Shown: positions 15,184 to 23,359 of the stretch, piece by piece
Layout of the letters: every line of letters begins with the position of its first letter
How positions within the stretch are numbered: the first letter of the stretch is position 1
Translations under genes and position numbers: made by a program
Assembly (NCBI GenBank): GCA_037446165.1
Contig: JBBIJC010000019.1
Location: 1-29,107, forward strand
Direction of reading: 5' to 3'
DNA: 29,107 nt
Source: Parasulfuritortus sp037446165
GTDB taxonomy: Bacteria > Pseudomonadota > Gammaproteobacteria > Burkholderiales > Thiobacillaceae
Notes under the pieces: generated by a model
Database searches by the model: none
Seen by the model: only the letters and a program-made list of their open reading frames with translations
What the model was told of the DNA's origin: nothing

Positions 15184-15296
15184 GGGTGACGACGGTCCTC
15201 GGGCAGTACGCCAGTCATGGCGGGGCAAGACTGGGCAATGGTTGATCGTCAAGATTGTAACGTCATGTTGCGGCGGGGCCCGGAGAGGTACAATCC

Positions 15297-15863
15297 GTGG
15301 CCATGGAAAACGCCAATTTCACCGACCATTTTCTGATTGCCATGCCCAACATGACCGACCCGAATTTCGCCGGGGCGCTGACCTATATCTGCGACCACAA
15401 TCCGGATGGCGCGCTGGGCGTGGTGGTGAACCGGCCGATCGAAATGTTGCTCGACAAGCTGTTCGAACAGATCGGCATCTCGATGGAAAACGAGGCGATC
15501 GGCAAACAGCCCGCCTATTTCGGCGGTCCGGTCCAGATCGAGCGCGGCTTCGTGTTGCACCAGCCGGTCGGCAACTGGAGTTCGACCCTGTCGGTGAATG
15601 ATCGGGTCGGGCTGACCACCTCCAAGGACATTCTGGAGGCGACCGGTCATGGCAACGGGCCGGAGCAGATCATCGTGGCCCTGGGCTACGCCGGCTGGGG
15701 GCCGGGGCAACTGGAAAACGAGATCAAGCAGAACGCCTGGCTGACCGTGCCGGCCGACCCGGAGGTGATCTTCGGCCTGCCGCCGGAGGAGCGTTTCGCG
15801 GCCGCGATGCATCTGCTGGGGATCGATCCATCCATGCTTTCGGAAGAGGCTGGGCACGCTTGA
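15297..15863 (+). CDS. yqgE: YqgE/AlgH family protein
   Basis: The 188-residue cytoplasmic protein has the typical opening FTDHFLIAMPNMTDPNFAGAL, then DGALGVVVNRPIEM, the YFGGPVQIERGFVLH signature, and ALGYAGWGPGQLENEIKQNAWL. The function of the family is poorly defined; it was linked to alginate control in Pseudomonas (AlgH). I start at GTG 15297, because AGAGG (15284-15288) is 8 nt away. The in-frame ATG at 15303 would be 14 nt from it. A TACAAT at 15289-15294 could be a -10 but would leave almost no leader. Its stop overlaps the TTG start of ruvX. Confidence 0.93.
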   Translation: MAMENANFTDHFLIAMPNMTDPNFAGALTYICDHNPDGALGVVVNRPIEMLLDKLFEQIGISMENEAIGKQPAYFGGPVQIERGFVLHQPVGNWSSTLSVNDRVGLTTSKDILEATGHGNGPEQIIVALGYAGWGPGQLENEIKQNAWLTVPADPEVIFGLPPEERFAAAMHLLGIDPSMLSEEAGHA

Positions 15864-16270
15864 AGGGCAGTGTGCTGGCCTTCGATTTCGGCTTGAAGCG
15901 GATCGGCGTGGCGGTGGGCGACTGGGAGACTCGGACCGCGCACCCGCTGGAGACGATCGCCGAGGAGATCAATGACCGGCGCTTCGCCCGGATCGCCGCC
16001 CTGATTGCCGAGTGGCGGCCGGTCGATCTGGTGGTGGGGTTGCCGATGAGCCTGGACGGCGAGGAACATGAACTGTCCAGGCGCTGCCGGCGCTTTGCCA
16101 ATCAGTTGCATGGCCGGTTTGGCCTGGCGGCCCACCTGGTTGACGAGCGCCTGACCTCGGTCGAGGCGGAGGGCCGGTTGCGCGAAATGGGCCGTTCGGT
16201 CCGGAACAACAAGTCGGCGGTGGACAGTCTGGCCGCTCAGGAAATCTTGCAGGACTATTTTTCAAAATGA
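15860..16270 (+). CDS. ruvX: Holliday junction resolvase-like RuvX/YqgF (pre-16S rRNA nuclease)
   Basis: The 136-residue RNase H-fold protein opens VLAFDFGLKRIGVAVGD with the first catalytic Asp. VDLVVGLPMSLDG carries the middle strand, DERLTSVEAEGRL the second acidic site, and SAVDSLAAQEILQDY the third Asp. YqgF is essential for 16S rRNA 5' maturation in E. coli. The best start is TTG at 15860, overlapping the yqgE TGA as TTGA, with GAAGAGG 10 nt upstream. GTG at 15872 is an alternative. The stop overlaps the pyrR ATG. Confidence 0.93.
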   Translation: MKGSVLAFDFGLKRIGVAVGDWETRTAHPLETIAEEINDRRFARIAALIAEWRPVDLVVGLPMSLDGEEHELSRRCRRFANQLHGRFGLAAHLVDERLTSVEAEGRLREMGRSVRNNKSAVDSLAAQEILQDYFSK

Positions 16271-16767
16271 ACTTAGCTGACCCAAACCAACTCATCGATC
16301 AACTGGCGGAGCAGATTCGTCCGCGGCTGCAACCGGACTGTGCCCTGCTCGGCATTCATACCGGCGGCGTCTGGGTGATGGAGGCGCTGGTCGAGCGGCT
16401 GGGCGTCGATCTGCCGCGCGGCGTGCTCGACATCGCCTTCTACCGGGACGACTTTTCGCGCATCGGCCTGCACCCAGAGGTAAAGCCGTCGAGCATCCCG
16501 TTCGAGGTGGATGGACGTCATATTCTGCTCATCGATGATGTGCTCTACACTGGCCGGACGATACGGGCGGCAATGAATCTGGTGTTCGATTACGGCCGGC
16601 CAGCCAGCATCCGCCTGGCGGTTCTGGTTGACCGGGGTGGGCGGGAGCTGCCCGTTTGTGCGGACTATGCGGGGGTGAGAATGGAACTGGAGGCGGGCCA
16701 GAATATTTCGCTGGAGCAGAATGACGACGGGCATCTGCGGCTGGTGATGAAGAAGGGGGCAAAATGA
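16267..16767 (+). CDS. pyrR: Bifunctional pyr operon regulator / uracil phosphoribosyltransferase PyrR
   Basis: The 166-residue type I PRTase fold has the PRPP-binding loop HILLIDDVLYTGRTIRAAM (85-103), a LLGIHTGGVWV segment and a LDIAFYRDDF flexible-loop strand. In Bacillus, PyrR binds mRNA and causes attenuation. In Pseudomonas-type operons it lies directly before pyrB, as here. I see no anti-terminator or terminator pair just before pyrB, since pyrR overlaps both neighbours by 4 nt, so classical attenuation inside this string is not supported. It may act at a leader further upstream or mainly as an enzyme. Confidence 0.93.
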   Translation: MNLADPNQLIDQLAEQIRPRLQPDCALLGIHTGGVWVMEALVERLGVDLPRGVLDIAFYRDDFSRIGLHPEVKPSSIPFEVDGRHILLIDDVLYTGRTIRAAMNLVFDYGRPASIRLAVLVDRGGRELPVCADYAGVRMELEAGQNISLEQNDDGHLRLVMKKGAK

Positions 16768-17720
16768 GCCGGAACCTGCAACTGACCGACGACGGCCGGC
16801 TCCGCCACCTGCTCACCCTGGACGGACTGCCGGCCCGCATCCTGACCCAGATCCTCGATACCGCCGAGTCCTTCGTCTCGATCGGCGACCGGGAAGTGAA
16901 GAAGGTCCCGTTGCTGCGCGGCAAGGCGGTGTTCAACCTGTTCTTCGAGAACTCGACCCGCACCCGCACCACCTTCGAGATCGCTGCCAAGCGCCTGTCG
17001 GCCGACGTGTTCAACCTGAACATCGCGACCTCGGCCACCAACAAGGGCGAGACCCTGCTCGACACCGTGGCCAACCTGTCGGCGATGCAGGCCGACATGT
17101 TCGTGGTGCGCCACGCCTCCAGCGGCGCCCCGCACCTGATCGCCCGCCACGTCGCGCCGCACATCTCGGTGGTCAATGCCGGCGACGGTCGCTGCGCCCA
17201 CCCGACCCAGGGCCTGCTCGACATGTTCACCATCCGCCACTACAAGGGCGGCTTCCACAACCTGCGCGTGGCCATCGTCGGCGACGTGCTGCACTCGCGC
17301 GTGGCCCGTTCCCAGATCCATGCCCTGACCACCCTGGGTTGCCCCGAGGTGCGCGTGGTCGCGCCCAAGACCCTGCTGCCAAGGGATGTCGAGAGCATGG
17401 GGGTCCACGTCCACCACAAGATGGAAACCGGGATCAAGGACGCCGACGTGATCATCATGCTGCGCCTGCAGAACGAGCGGATGCAGGGCGACCTGCTACC
17501 CTCGGCCGGCGAGTACTACAAGAACTGGGGCCTGACCCCGGACAAGATGAAACGGGCCAGGCCGGATGCCATCGTCATGCACCCCGGGCCGATGAACCGG
17601 GGCGTGGAGATCGACTCCGACGTGGCCGACGGCAAGCACTCGGTGATCCTGCCGCAGGTGACCTTCGGCATTGCGGTGCGGATGGCGGTGATGAGCATGG
17701 TGGCAGGGAGCGGCGCATGA
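16764..17720 (+). CDS. pyrB: Aspartate carbamoyltransferase catalytic subunit
   Basis: Makes carbamoyl-aspartate from carbamoyl phosphate and aspartate, the first committed step of pyrimidine synthesis. The 318-residue protein has the carbamoyl-phosphate motif FENSTRTRTTFE (62-72, STRTR at 64-68). HPTQGLLDMFTI follows, and the aspartate domain has VAIVGDVLHSRVARS, LRLQNERMQ and MHPGPMNRGVEID. No pyrI regulatory gene follows. Instead an inactive dihydroorotase homologue overlaps its stop by 4 nt, as in the class A ATCase of Pseudomonas, where PyrB and PyrC' form a dodecamer. Confidence 0.96.
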   Translation: MSRNLQLTDDGRLRHLLTLDGLPARILTQILDTAESFVSIGDREVKKVPLLRGKAVFNLFFENSTRTRTTFEIAAKRLSADVFNLNIATSATNKGETLLDTVANLSAMQADMFVVRHASSGAPHLIARHVAPHISVVNAGDGRCAHPTQGLLDMFTIRHYKGGFHNLRVAIVGDVLHSRVARSQIHALTTLGCPEVRVVAPKTLLPRDVESMGVHVHHKMETGIKDADVIIMLRLQNERMQGDLLPSAGEYYKNWGLTPDKMKRARPDAIVMHPGPMNRGVEIDSDVADGKHSVILPQVTFGIAVRMAVMSMVAGSGA

Positions 17721-18994
17721 AAATACTGATTCGTAATGGCAGAGTGATCGACCCGGCCAGCGGGCTGGATGCGGTACGGGACATCTACATCGCCGCTGGC
17801 AGGATCATCGCCCTGGGTGAGGCGCCGGCCGAGTTTCACGCCAACCACGAGATCGACGCCAGCGGGCTGGTGGTCTGTCCCGGTCTGGTCGACCTGGCCG
17901 TGCGCCTGCGCGAGCCGGGCCTGGAATACATGGCCACGCTCGAATCCGAGATGCACGCGGCGGCGGCCGGCGGCATCACCTCGCTGGCCTGTCCGCCCGA
18001 CACCGATCCGCCGCTGGACGAGCCGGGCCTGATCGAGATGCTCAAGTTCCGGGCCAAGAACAGCCCCGGTCCGCGCGTCTATCCGATCGGCGCCCTGACC
18101 TGGAAGCTGAAAGGCGAGCGACTGACCGAGATGGGCGAGTTGCAGGAGGCCGGCTGCGTGGCCTTCAGCCAGGCCGATACCCCGATGGCGAATACCCAGG
18201 TCCTGCTGCGCTCGCTCGAATATGCCTCGACCTTTGACCTGCCGGTCTGGTTGCGGCCGCAGGATGCCCACCTGGGCAAGAACGGTGTGGTGCACGACGG
18301 CGTCGTGTCGGCCCGTCTCGGCCTGCCTGCCATTCCGGTGCCGGCCGAGACGGTGGCGCTGCAGACCATCATCCTGCTGGTGCGCGAGACCGGGGCGCGG
18401 GTCCATCTCTGCCGACTGTCCAGCCGGGCCGGGGTCGAGATGGTGCGCAAGGCCAAGGCGGACGGCCTGCCCATCACCTGCGACGCGGCCATTCATCATG
18501 TCCATCTGACCGAGATGGATGTCGCCGACTTCAATTCGAACTGCCACGTCGAGCCGCCGTTCCGCAGCCAGCGGGACCGCGACGGGCTGCGCCAGGCCTT
18601 GCGCGACGGGGTCATCGATGCGATCTGTTCCGATCATGCGCCAGTCGATGACGATGCCAAGGAGAAGCCGTTCCAGGAATCCGAGCCAGGCATCACCGGG
18701 GTCGAACTGCTGTTGCCGCTGACCCTGAAATGGGGGCACGAGGCCGGCATCGGACTGGCTGAAACACTGGCCACGATTACCTGCAAACCGGCTGCCATCC
18801 TGGGCGTGGAGGCTGGCCGGATAGCGGTCGGTCAGCCGGCCGACCTGTGCCTGTTCGACCCGGATGAATCCTGGATGGTGAGCCAGAAGTCACTACTCAG
18901 TCTGGGCAAGAACAGCCCATTCCTGGGTCATGAGATGCAGGGCCGGGTGCGATATACCGTGATCGATGGCCATATCGATTACAAAGCCAACTAA
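17717..18994 (+). CDS. pyrX: Non-catalytic dihydroorotase-like subunit PyrC'
   Basis: The 425-residue protein follows the class I dihydroorotase fold: RNGRVIDPASGLDAVRDIYI opens it, LREPGLEYMATLESE and GGITSLACPPDTDP follow, and AICSDHAPVDDDAKEKPF and KPAAILGVEAGRIAVGQPADLCLFD lie near the end. The metal site is broken. Active enzymes have HxH in GLVDxHxHLREPG, but here residues 59-65 read DLAVRLR, with Ala61 and Arg63 in place of both His. This marks the pseudo-dihydroorotase (PyrC') that is needed for ATCase assembly and has no activity of its own. A separate active pyrC must be elsewhere in the genome. The start overlaps pyrB as ATGA; the frame is open much further upstream inside pyrB, but that is spurious. 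Confidence 0.9.
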   Translation: MKILIRNGRVIDPASGLDAVRDIYIAAGRIIALGEAPAEFHANHEIDASGLVVCPGLVDLAVRLREPGLEYMATLESEMHAAAAGGITSLACPPDTDPPLDEPGLIEMLKFRAKNSPGPRVYPIGALTWKLKGERLTEMGELQEAGCVAFSQADTPMANTQVLLRSLEYASTFDLPVWLRPQDAHLGKNGVVHDGVVSARLGLPAIPVPAETVALQTIILLVRETGARVHLCRLSSRAGVEMVRKAKADGLPITCDAAIHHVHLTEMDVADFNSNCHVEPPFRSQRDRDGLRQALRDGVIDAICSDHAPVDDDAKEKPFQESEPGITGVELLLPLTLKWGHEAGIGLAETLATITCKPAAILGVEAGRIAVGQPADLCLFDPDESWMVSQKSLLSLGKNSPFLGHEMQGRVRYTVIDGHIDYKAN

Positions 18995-19012
18995 TCTTGC
19001 CGGAGGTGCCGC

Positions 19013-19870
19013 GTGCGCTTGGATGACGAACGGGAAAGCAGCAATGTAGAAGACCGCCGCGGTGGCGGGTTCGGTGGGTTGCCGATCGGTGGCCGTCATG
19101 TCGGCATCGGCACCGTGGTCCTGGCCCTGGCCGCCTGGTACTTCGGTATCGATCCCAGCGTGGTGCTGAACATGGCCTCCGGTCCGGTGCCGTCGGCGCA
19201 GGTGCAGTCGGCCCCGCCGCCGGCCAACGACCAGATGGCCCAGTTCGTCGGCAAGGTGTTGGCTGAGACCGAGGACACCTGGCAGGCCATCTTCCAGAGC
19301 GAAGGCAAGCAGTACATCGATCCCAAACTGGTGCTCTATACCGGCAGCACGCCTACTGCGTGTGGTACCGGCGAGACTGCCATGGGCCCGTTCTACTGCC
19401 CGGGCGACCAGAAGGTCTACATCGACCTGGCCTTCTATCAGGAACTCAAGGACCGCTTTCACGCGCCGGGCGAATTCGCCGAGGCCTACGTGATCGCGCA
19501 CGAGGTCGGCCATCATGTGCAGAACCTGCTCGGCATCACCGAGCGGGTCGAACGTCAAAAACAGCGGGTGAGCGAGGCCGAGGCCAACAAGCTGTCGGTG
19601 AAGGTGGAATTGCAGGCCGATTGCCTGGCCGGGGTCTGGGCGTCGAATGCGGACCGGGCCCGGCATATCCTGGAGCAGGGCGATGTGGAACAGGCGATTG
19701 CTGCCGCCACCGCCATCGGCGACGACCGCCTGCAGAAAGAGGCGCGCGGCTACGTGGTGCCGGACAGCTTCACCCACGGCACCTCGGAACAGCGGGTGCG
19801 CTGGTTCAAGCAGGGCATGGAAGCCGGCAAGCCGGGCGCGTGCAATACCTTTACCGCGGCCAGCCTGTAG
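19013..19870 (+). CDS. ypfJ: Neutral zinc metallopeptidase, YpfJ family
   Basis: The 285-residue protein has an acidic N-terminus, one membrane segment at about 30-46 (VGIGTVVLALAAWYFGI), then an extracytoplasmic peptidase domain. The zinc motif is HEVGHH (163-168) in AYVIAHEVGHHVQNLLGI. The third ligand is probably the Glu in KVELQADCLAGVWA. Two Cys (C117 in PTACGTGE, C129 in FYCPGD) match the family. The N-terminal RRGGGFGGLPIGG is the typical glycine-rich linker. The start is GTG at 19013, set by GGAGG (19002-19006) 6 nt upstream. It follows pyrC' by 18 bp and is probably read with it. Natural substrate unknown. Confidence 0.9.
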   Translation: MRLDDERESSNVEDRRGGGFGGLPIGGRHVGIGTVVLALAAWYFGIDPSVVLNMASGPVPSAQVQSAPPPANDQMAQFVGKVLAETEDTWQAIFQSEGKQYIDPKLVLYTGSTPTACGTGETAMGPFYCPGDQKVYIDLAFYQELKDRFHAPGEFAEAYVIAHEVGHHVQNLLGITERVERQKQRVSEAEANKLSVKVELQADCLAGVWASNADRARHILEQGDVEQAIAAATAIGDDRLQKEARGYVVPDSFTHGTSEQRVRWFKQGMEAGKPGACNTFTAASL

Positions 19871-19871
19871 C

Positions 19872-20306
19872 TCAGGCCCGGCTGCTCATCCGCTGCATCA
19901 ATTCCAGGGTGGCTTCGTATTTGGGCCGGACCGGGGAATCCGGGGCGATGTTGTTCAACGCCTGTTTGAGCGCGCTGGTCAGTTCGGCCATATGCGCCTT
20001 CTCCTGGGCCAGGGCCTCCGCCTCGGTCAGTTCAGTGGGCGGCGGAGTGCTGCGAACCTTCTTGATGTGTCGGCGCAACTGGTGCTGGGCATGCTCGGCG
20101 ACCTGATAGGTGGCGCGCATGGTGAGAAACTTCAGCACGAACAGAAAGCCCATGATGCCCAGCGACAGGTTCAGATGAAACTGCGCCGAATCGAAATCGC
20201 GCGACATCATGTCCAGTATGCCGAGCAGGAAGGCGACGGCAGACAGTCCCCAGGCCAGCATCGTGGCCTGCTTGTCCGGTACCAGAAATAGCAGCAGTCG
20301 GTTCAT
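19872..20306 (-). CDS. Small two-helix inner-membrane protein, function unknown
   Basis: The 144-residue protein has two membrane segments, at about 17-34 (MLAWGLSAVAFLLGILDMM) and 46-63 (LNLSLGIMGFLFVLKFL). A cytoplasmic helical tail follows, with a basic stretch (HQLRRHIKKVR), a TPPPTELTEAEALAQEKAHM segment and a predicted helix to the end. I do not recognise a family. It converges on the zinc peptidase gene with only 1 bp between stops, and lies 52 bp downstream of the ABC permease on the same strand, so it may be the last gene of that string. Confidence 0.7.
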   Translation of the reverse strand: MNRLLLFLVPDKQATMLAWGLSAVAFLLGILDMMSRDFDSAQFHLNLSLGIMGFLFVLKFLTMRATYQVAEHAQHQLRRHIKKVRSTPPPTELTEAEALAQEKAHMAELTSALKQALNNIAPDSPVRPKYEATLELMQRMSSRA

Positions 20307-20358
20307 CTGTTCATCGCCCTCAAGCCTGATGATAGGCAGGAATCAGCGGCCAGGCCAG

Positions 20359-21099
20359 CTAGCGCAACAATCTCCGGCGGGTGAGCACAAGGCCGGCGGC
20401 AAAACCGGCAATGCCATAGGCCAGCAGGACCGACGCATGGAGCAGCGGCAAGGTCGGCAATCGTCCCAGAATCAGCGGCCGGGCCAGGTCGATGGCATGG
20501 GTCAGCGGCAGCGCGGCCGCGAATCCGGCCAGCCAGTCGGGCAGGGCGCTGCTGGGATAGAACACCCCGGACAGCAGCACCATGGGCGTGATCGCCAGGG
20601 TGAAGTAATACATGAAGAAATCGTAGTTGGGCGCGACCGAGTTGACCATCAGGCCCAGCCCGGCAAAGCACAGCCCGGTGAGCAGGATCACCGGTAGTAG
20701 CCAGAGTGTGAGCACGAAATCCGTATACAGGCCGAGCACCCAGATCACCACCAGGATGGCGATGCCGGAGAGCAGGCTCTTGGCTGCGGCCCAGAACCAT
20801 TCGCCGACCAGCACATCGGTCAGGGTCAGCGGCGTGTTGAGGATGGCGTCCCAGGTCTTCTGCACGTGCATGCGCGAGAAGGCTGAGTACAGCGTCTCGA
20901 AGGTGGCGCTGTTCATCACGCTGTAGGCCAGCGAGCCGGCGGCCAGGAAGTGCAGGTAGGGCACGCCCTGGACCTTGCCCAGGAACTGGCCCAGGCCATA
21001 GCCCAGACCGAGCATGTACAGCAGCGGGTCGGCCAGGTTGCCGAGGATGGACGGGATGGCCAGTTTTTTCCAGACCAGGAAGTTGCGATGCCAGACGGG
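20359..21099 (-). CDS. ABC-2 type permease, NodJ-like (5' end in gap)
   Basis: The visible 246 residues hold a complete ABC-2 permease core with about six membrane segments. It begins PVWHRNFLVWKKLAIPSIL, and shows GYGLGQFLGKVQGVPYLHFL, the ABC-2 signature region MVLLSGVFYPSSALPDW, and ends LVLTRRRLLR. The NodJ/ABC-2 drug or lipo-oligosaccharide exporter subgroup is the best match. The start codon and roughly 10-20 residues are in the 100-N gap. It pairs with the NodI-like ATPase upstream; an apparent single fused frame across the gap is an artefact of 100 N being read as open. The true cargo is unknown; no nodulation genes are near. Confidence 0.87.
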   Translation of the reverse strand, partial: PVWHRNFLVWKKLAIPSILGNLADPLLYMLGLGYGLGQFLGKVQGVPYLHFLAAGSLAYSVMNSATFETLYSAFSRMHVQKTWDAILNTPLTLTDVLVGEWFWAAAKSLLSGIAILVVIWVLGLYTDFVLTLWLLPVILLTGLCFAGLGLMVNSVAPNYDFFMYYFTLAITPMVLLSGVFYPSSALPDWLAGFAAALPLTHAIDLARPLILGRLPTLPLLHASVLLAYGIAGFAAGLVLTRRRLLR

Positions 21100-21199
21100 N
21101 NNNNNNNNNNNNNNNNNNNNNNNNNNNNNNNNNNNNNNNNNNNNNNNNNNNNNNNNNNNNNNNNNNNNNNNNNNNNNNNNNNNNNNNNNNNNNNNNNNN
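21100..21199. other. Unsequenced gap of 100 N at the ATPase/permease junction
   Basis: Exactly 100 N, covering the last codons of the NodI-like ATPase and the first of the permease. Whether the two overlap or are spaced cannot be seen. Confidence 0.98.
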
Positions 21200-22098
21200 C
21201 GGCCGGTCAGTTTGAGGAACACGTCTTCCAGATTGGCCGGCCGGTGCAGGTAGCGCAGTTCCGGCTGCTTATCCAGTTCGGCGATGATCGGCTCCGGGTT
21301 GTCGGTGTAACAGAACAGGGTCTCGCCGGCCGTCTCGCAGCGCTTGCACAGGTCGAGCGCGCAGACCCGCCAGTCAGCCAGGGCGTCGCCGTAGACCTCC
21401 ACCACCTGGGGCTCGATATGCTGCCGGATCAGGTCGCGAGGCGAGCCTTCGACGATGATGCGGCCCTGGTCGATGATGCTGATGGTGTCGCACAGGCGCT
21501 CCGCCTCGTCCATGAAATGGGTGGTCAGGAGCAGGGTCTTGCCCTTGCCAATCAACCGGCGCAGGCCCTGCCAGACCAGATGCCGGGCCTGCGGGTCGAG
21601 GCCGGTGGTGGGCTCGTCGAGGATCACCAGATCGGGGTCGTTGATCAGGGCGCGGGCCAGGGTCAACCGGCGTTTCATGCCGCCGGACAACGTGGGCACC
21701 AGCGCCTGTTCCTTGCCGGCAAGGCCCGCGAAGTCGAGCAGATCGTGAATCCTGGCTTCGACTTCATTCCGGGTCAGGCCGAAATAGCTGCCGTAGACGA
21801 GCAGGTTTTCCCGCACCGAGAAATCCGGGTCCAGGCTGTCGATCTGCGGTACCACACCGACCCGCGCCCGGGCCGTGCTGCCTCCGGCCGGCATGGGCTG
21901 GCCGACCAGTTCCACGCTGCCGGAATCGGCCGCGATCAGGCCCAGGGCCAGGCGCAGGGTGGTGGTCTTGCCGGCGCCATTGGGGCCGAGCAGGCCGTGG
22001 CATTTGCCGGGCTCGATGGCCAGATCGACGCCATCCACCACGGCGTGGCCGGCATAGGTTTTGGTGAGTCCGGAGAGTTTGAGGGGCGTTCCGTTCAT
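21200..22098 (-). CDS. ABC transporter ATP-binding protein, NodI/DrrA-like (3' end in gap)
   Basis: The 299 visible residues form a full ABC ATPase: Walker A GPNGAGKTT (38-46), Q-loop VGVVPQIDSLDPDF, signature LSGGMKRRL, Walker B LVILDEPTTGLD and switch TTHFMDEAE. The C-terminal extension (PEPIIAELDKQPELRYLHRP and LEDVFLKLTG) is the NodI/DrrA tail. The Glu/Asp-rich tail before LEDVFLKLTG shows the protein is nearly complete when the gap begins. The ATG at 22098 overlaps the stop of the hydrolase gene (ATGA). It energises export through the adjacent permease. Confidence 0.93.
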
Positions 22099-22697
22099 GC
22101 GCAGAGCAGGCTTTCGACCAGGGTTCGAAGAGCTACCAGTTTGCCATGAAAGAAATGCCCCGCGTCCGGCATGACGTGCAGGGCGACGTCGTGTTCGCGT
22201 GCGTAGGCCTGCACAGCGGCGAGCGGGATCAGCTCGTCCTGCTCGCCATGGATGATGGTGGTCGGGATGGCGGGCGGATCGAAGTCGTACATGGAGACGG
22301 CCGGGCCGACCATGATCAGCTGCCGGGCCCGGAGGCGTTGCGCGACCCGATGCTGGACATAGCAGCCGAAGGAAAAGCCAAGCAGGGTCCACGGCAGGTG
22401 GCTGAATTGCGGCTCGATGTGTTCGGCGACCGCGATCAGATCGTCGGTCTCGGCGAGGCCGTGGGCATGTTCACCGGTGCTGGCGCCGACGCCGCGGAAG
22501 TTCGGTCGCACCGCAACCAGCCCGCAAGCCAGGGCGGCCTTGGCCAGGGTGTGGGCGACCTTGTTGTCCATGGTCCCGCCGTGGAGCGGATGGGGATGGG
22601 CGATCAGAGCCAGGCCGATCGGTTCGCCGTCCGGTTCCTCGATGACGGTCTCGATCCGGGCGCCAGCCGTCTCGATGTGCAGCGTGTGGCGCTTCAA
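22095..22697 (-). CDS. Alpha/beta hydrolase, COG2945 type
   Basis: The 200-residue alpha/beta hydrolase has the oxyanion-region signature LIAHPHPLHGGTMDNKV and RPNFRGVGASTG. The nucleophile elbow is GFSFG (Ser109), with Asp154 in HGEQDELI and His181 in PDAGHFFHGK. The catalytic triad is therefore complete; the substrate is unknown, perhaps an ester or small peptide. There is no ATG near the family start. TTG at 22697 overlaps the ferredoxin stop as TTGA and gives MKRHTLHIETAGARIETVIE, the correct length. It also overlaps the ABC ATPase start, so it is translationally coupled on both sides. Confidence 0.87.
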   Translation of the reverse strand: MKRHTLHIETAGARIETVIEEPDGEPIGLALIAHPHPLHGGTMDNKVAHTLAKAALACGLVAVRPNFRGVGASTGEHAHGLAETDDLIAVAEHIEPQFSHLPWTLLGFSFGCYVQHRVAQRLRARQLIMVGPAVSMYDFDPPAIPTTIIHGEQDELIPLAAVQAYAREHDVALHVMPDAGHFFHGKLVALRTLVESLLCA

Positions 22698-23008
22698 TCG
22701 ATCTTCAGGCGCTCGACGACCTTGCCGTCGCGCAGGTGGGATTCGAGGATCTCGTCGATGTCGGCCTCGTCGACGTAGGTGTACCAGGTCGCGTCCGGAT
22801 AGACCACTAGGACAGGGCCTTGGGCGCAACGATCCAGGCAGCCGGCACGGTTGATCCGGCAGTCGCCGCCCTTGCCGTGCAGGCCCAGCTGCTTGGCCGT
22901 TTTCTTGGCGTGTTCGAACAGGGCTTCGGCGTTGTGGTCGGTGCAGCAGGCGGCGCCGTCGTCGCGCCGGTTGAGGCAGAAGAACACGTGGTGTCGGTAG
23001 TAGCTCAT
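22694..23008 (-). CDS. Thioredoxin-like [2Fe-2S] ferredoxin (Shethna type)
   Basis: The 104-residue protein opens MSYYRHHVFFCLNRRDDG. Cys11, a Cys21/22 pair, Cys57 and Cys61 (in AGCLDRCAQGP) give the C-x10-C ... C-x3-C ligand pattern of thioredoxin-fold [2Fe-2S] ferredoxins such as Aquifex Fd4. VLVVYPDATWYTYVDEADIDEI is the rest of the fold. The redox partner is unknown. The ATG overlaps the MazG-like stop (ATGA) and the TGA overlaps the next gene as TTGA. An unrelated longer frame upstream overlaps MazG and is not used. Confidence 0.9.
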   Translation of the reverse strand: MSYYRHHVFFCLNRRDDGAACCTDHNAEALFEHAKKTAKQLGLHGKGGDCRINRAGCLDRCAQGPVLVVYPDATWYTYVDEADIDEILESHLRDGKVVERLKID

Positions 23009-23358
23009 AGTTCGTCGTATTTCGCGGCGTTGCCCCGGGCCTTGCTGACCGGATACTTGGCGGCATTGATGGCCAGCTTGTCCTCGGCGGCCTTGAGCAG
23101 GTCGATGTCGAGGCAGTTGGCCAGGCTGACCAGGTAGATCAGCACATCGGCCATCTCCTGGCGCACGGCTTCCTTTTTCGGCGCGGACAGGTTCAGGCTT
23201 TCCTCGGGGGTGAGCCACTGGAACGGTTCGAGCAGCTCGGCCGCCTCGACGATCAGTGCGGCGGTCAGGTTCTTCGGGGTGTGGTAGAGATGCCAGTCCC
23301 GCTCCCGGCCAAAGTGGCGGACCGCTTCAGCCAGGTGCGCCAGGGTGTCGATGGTCAT
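23005..23358 (-). CDS. MazG-like nucleotide pyrophosphohydrolase (dCTPase/RS21-C6 type)
   Basis: The 117-residue all-alpha NTP-PPase has the Mg2+-binding pattern EAAELLE (E38, E41) and EMADVLIYL (E68, D71). The WHLYHTPKNLTAAL segment and EPFQWLTPEE match the dCTP pyrophosphatase 1-like branch, which removes non-canonical or excess dNTPs. It begins one base after the glutaredoxin stop (TGATATG) without a Shine-Dalgarno, so it depends on upstream translation. It could protect against damaged nucleotides, but this is family inference. Confidence 0.9.
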   Translation of the reverse strand: MTIDTLAHLAEAVRHFGRERDWHLYHTPKNLTAALIVEAAELLEPFQWLTPEESLNLSAPKKEAVRQEMADVLIYLVSLANCLDIDLLKAAEDKLAINAAKYPVSKARGNAAKYDEL

Positions 23359-23359
23359 A

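Noticed and set aside
17339..17716. 126-codon upstream extension of PyrC'
   Set aside because: It lies inside pyrB and has no dihydroorotase similarity.
20359..22392. Single fused ATPase-permease protein of 677 residues
   Set aside because: The fusion is produced by reading the 100 N as open; ATPase tail and permease start suggest two genes with the junction in the gap.
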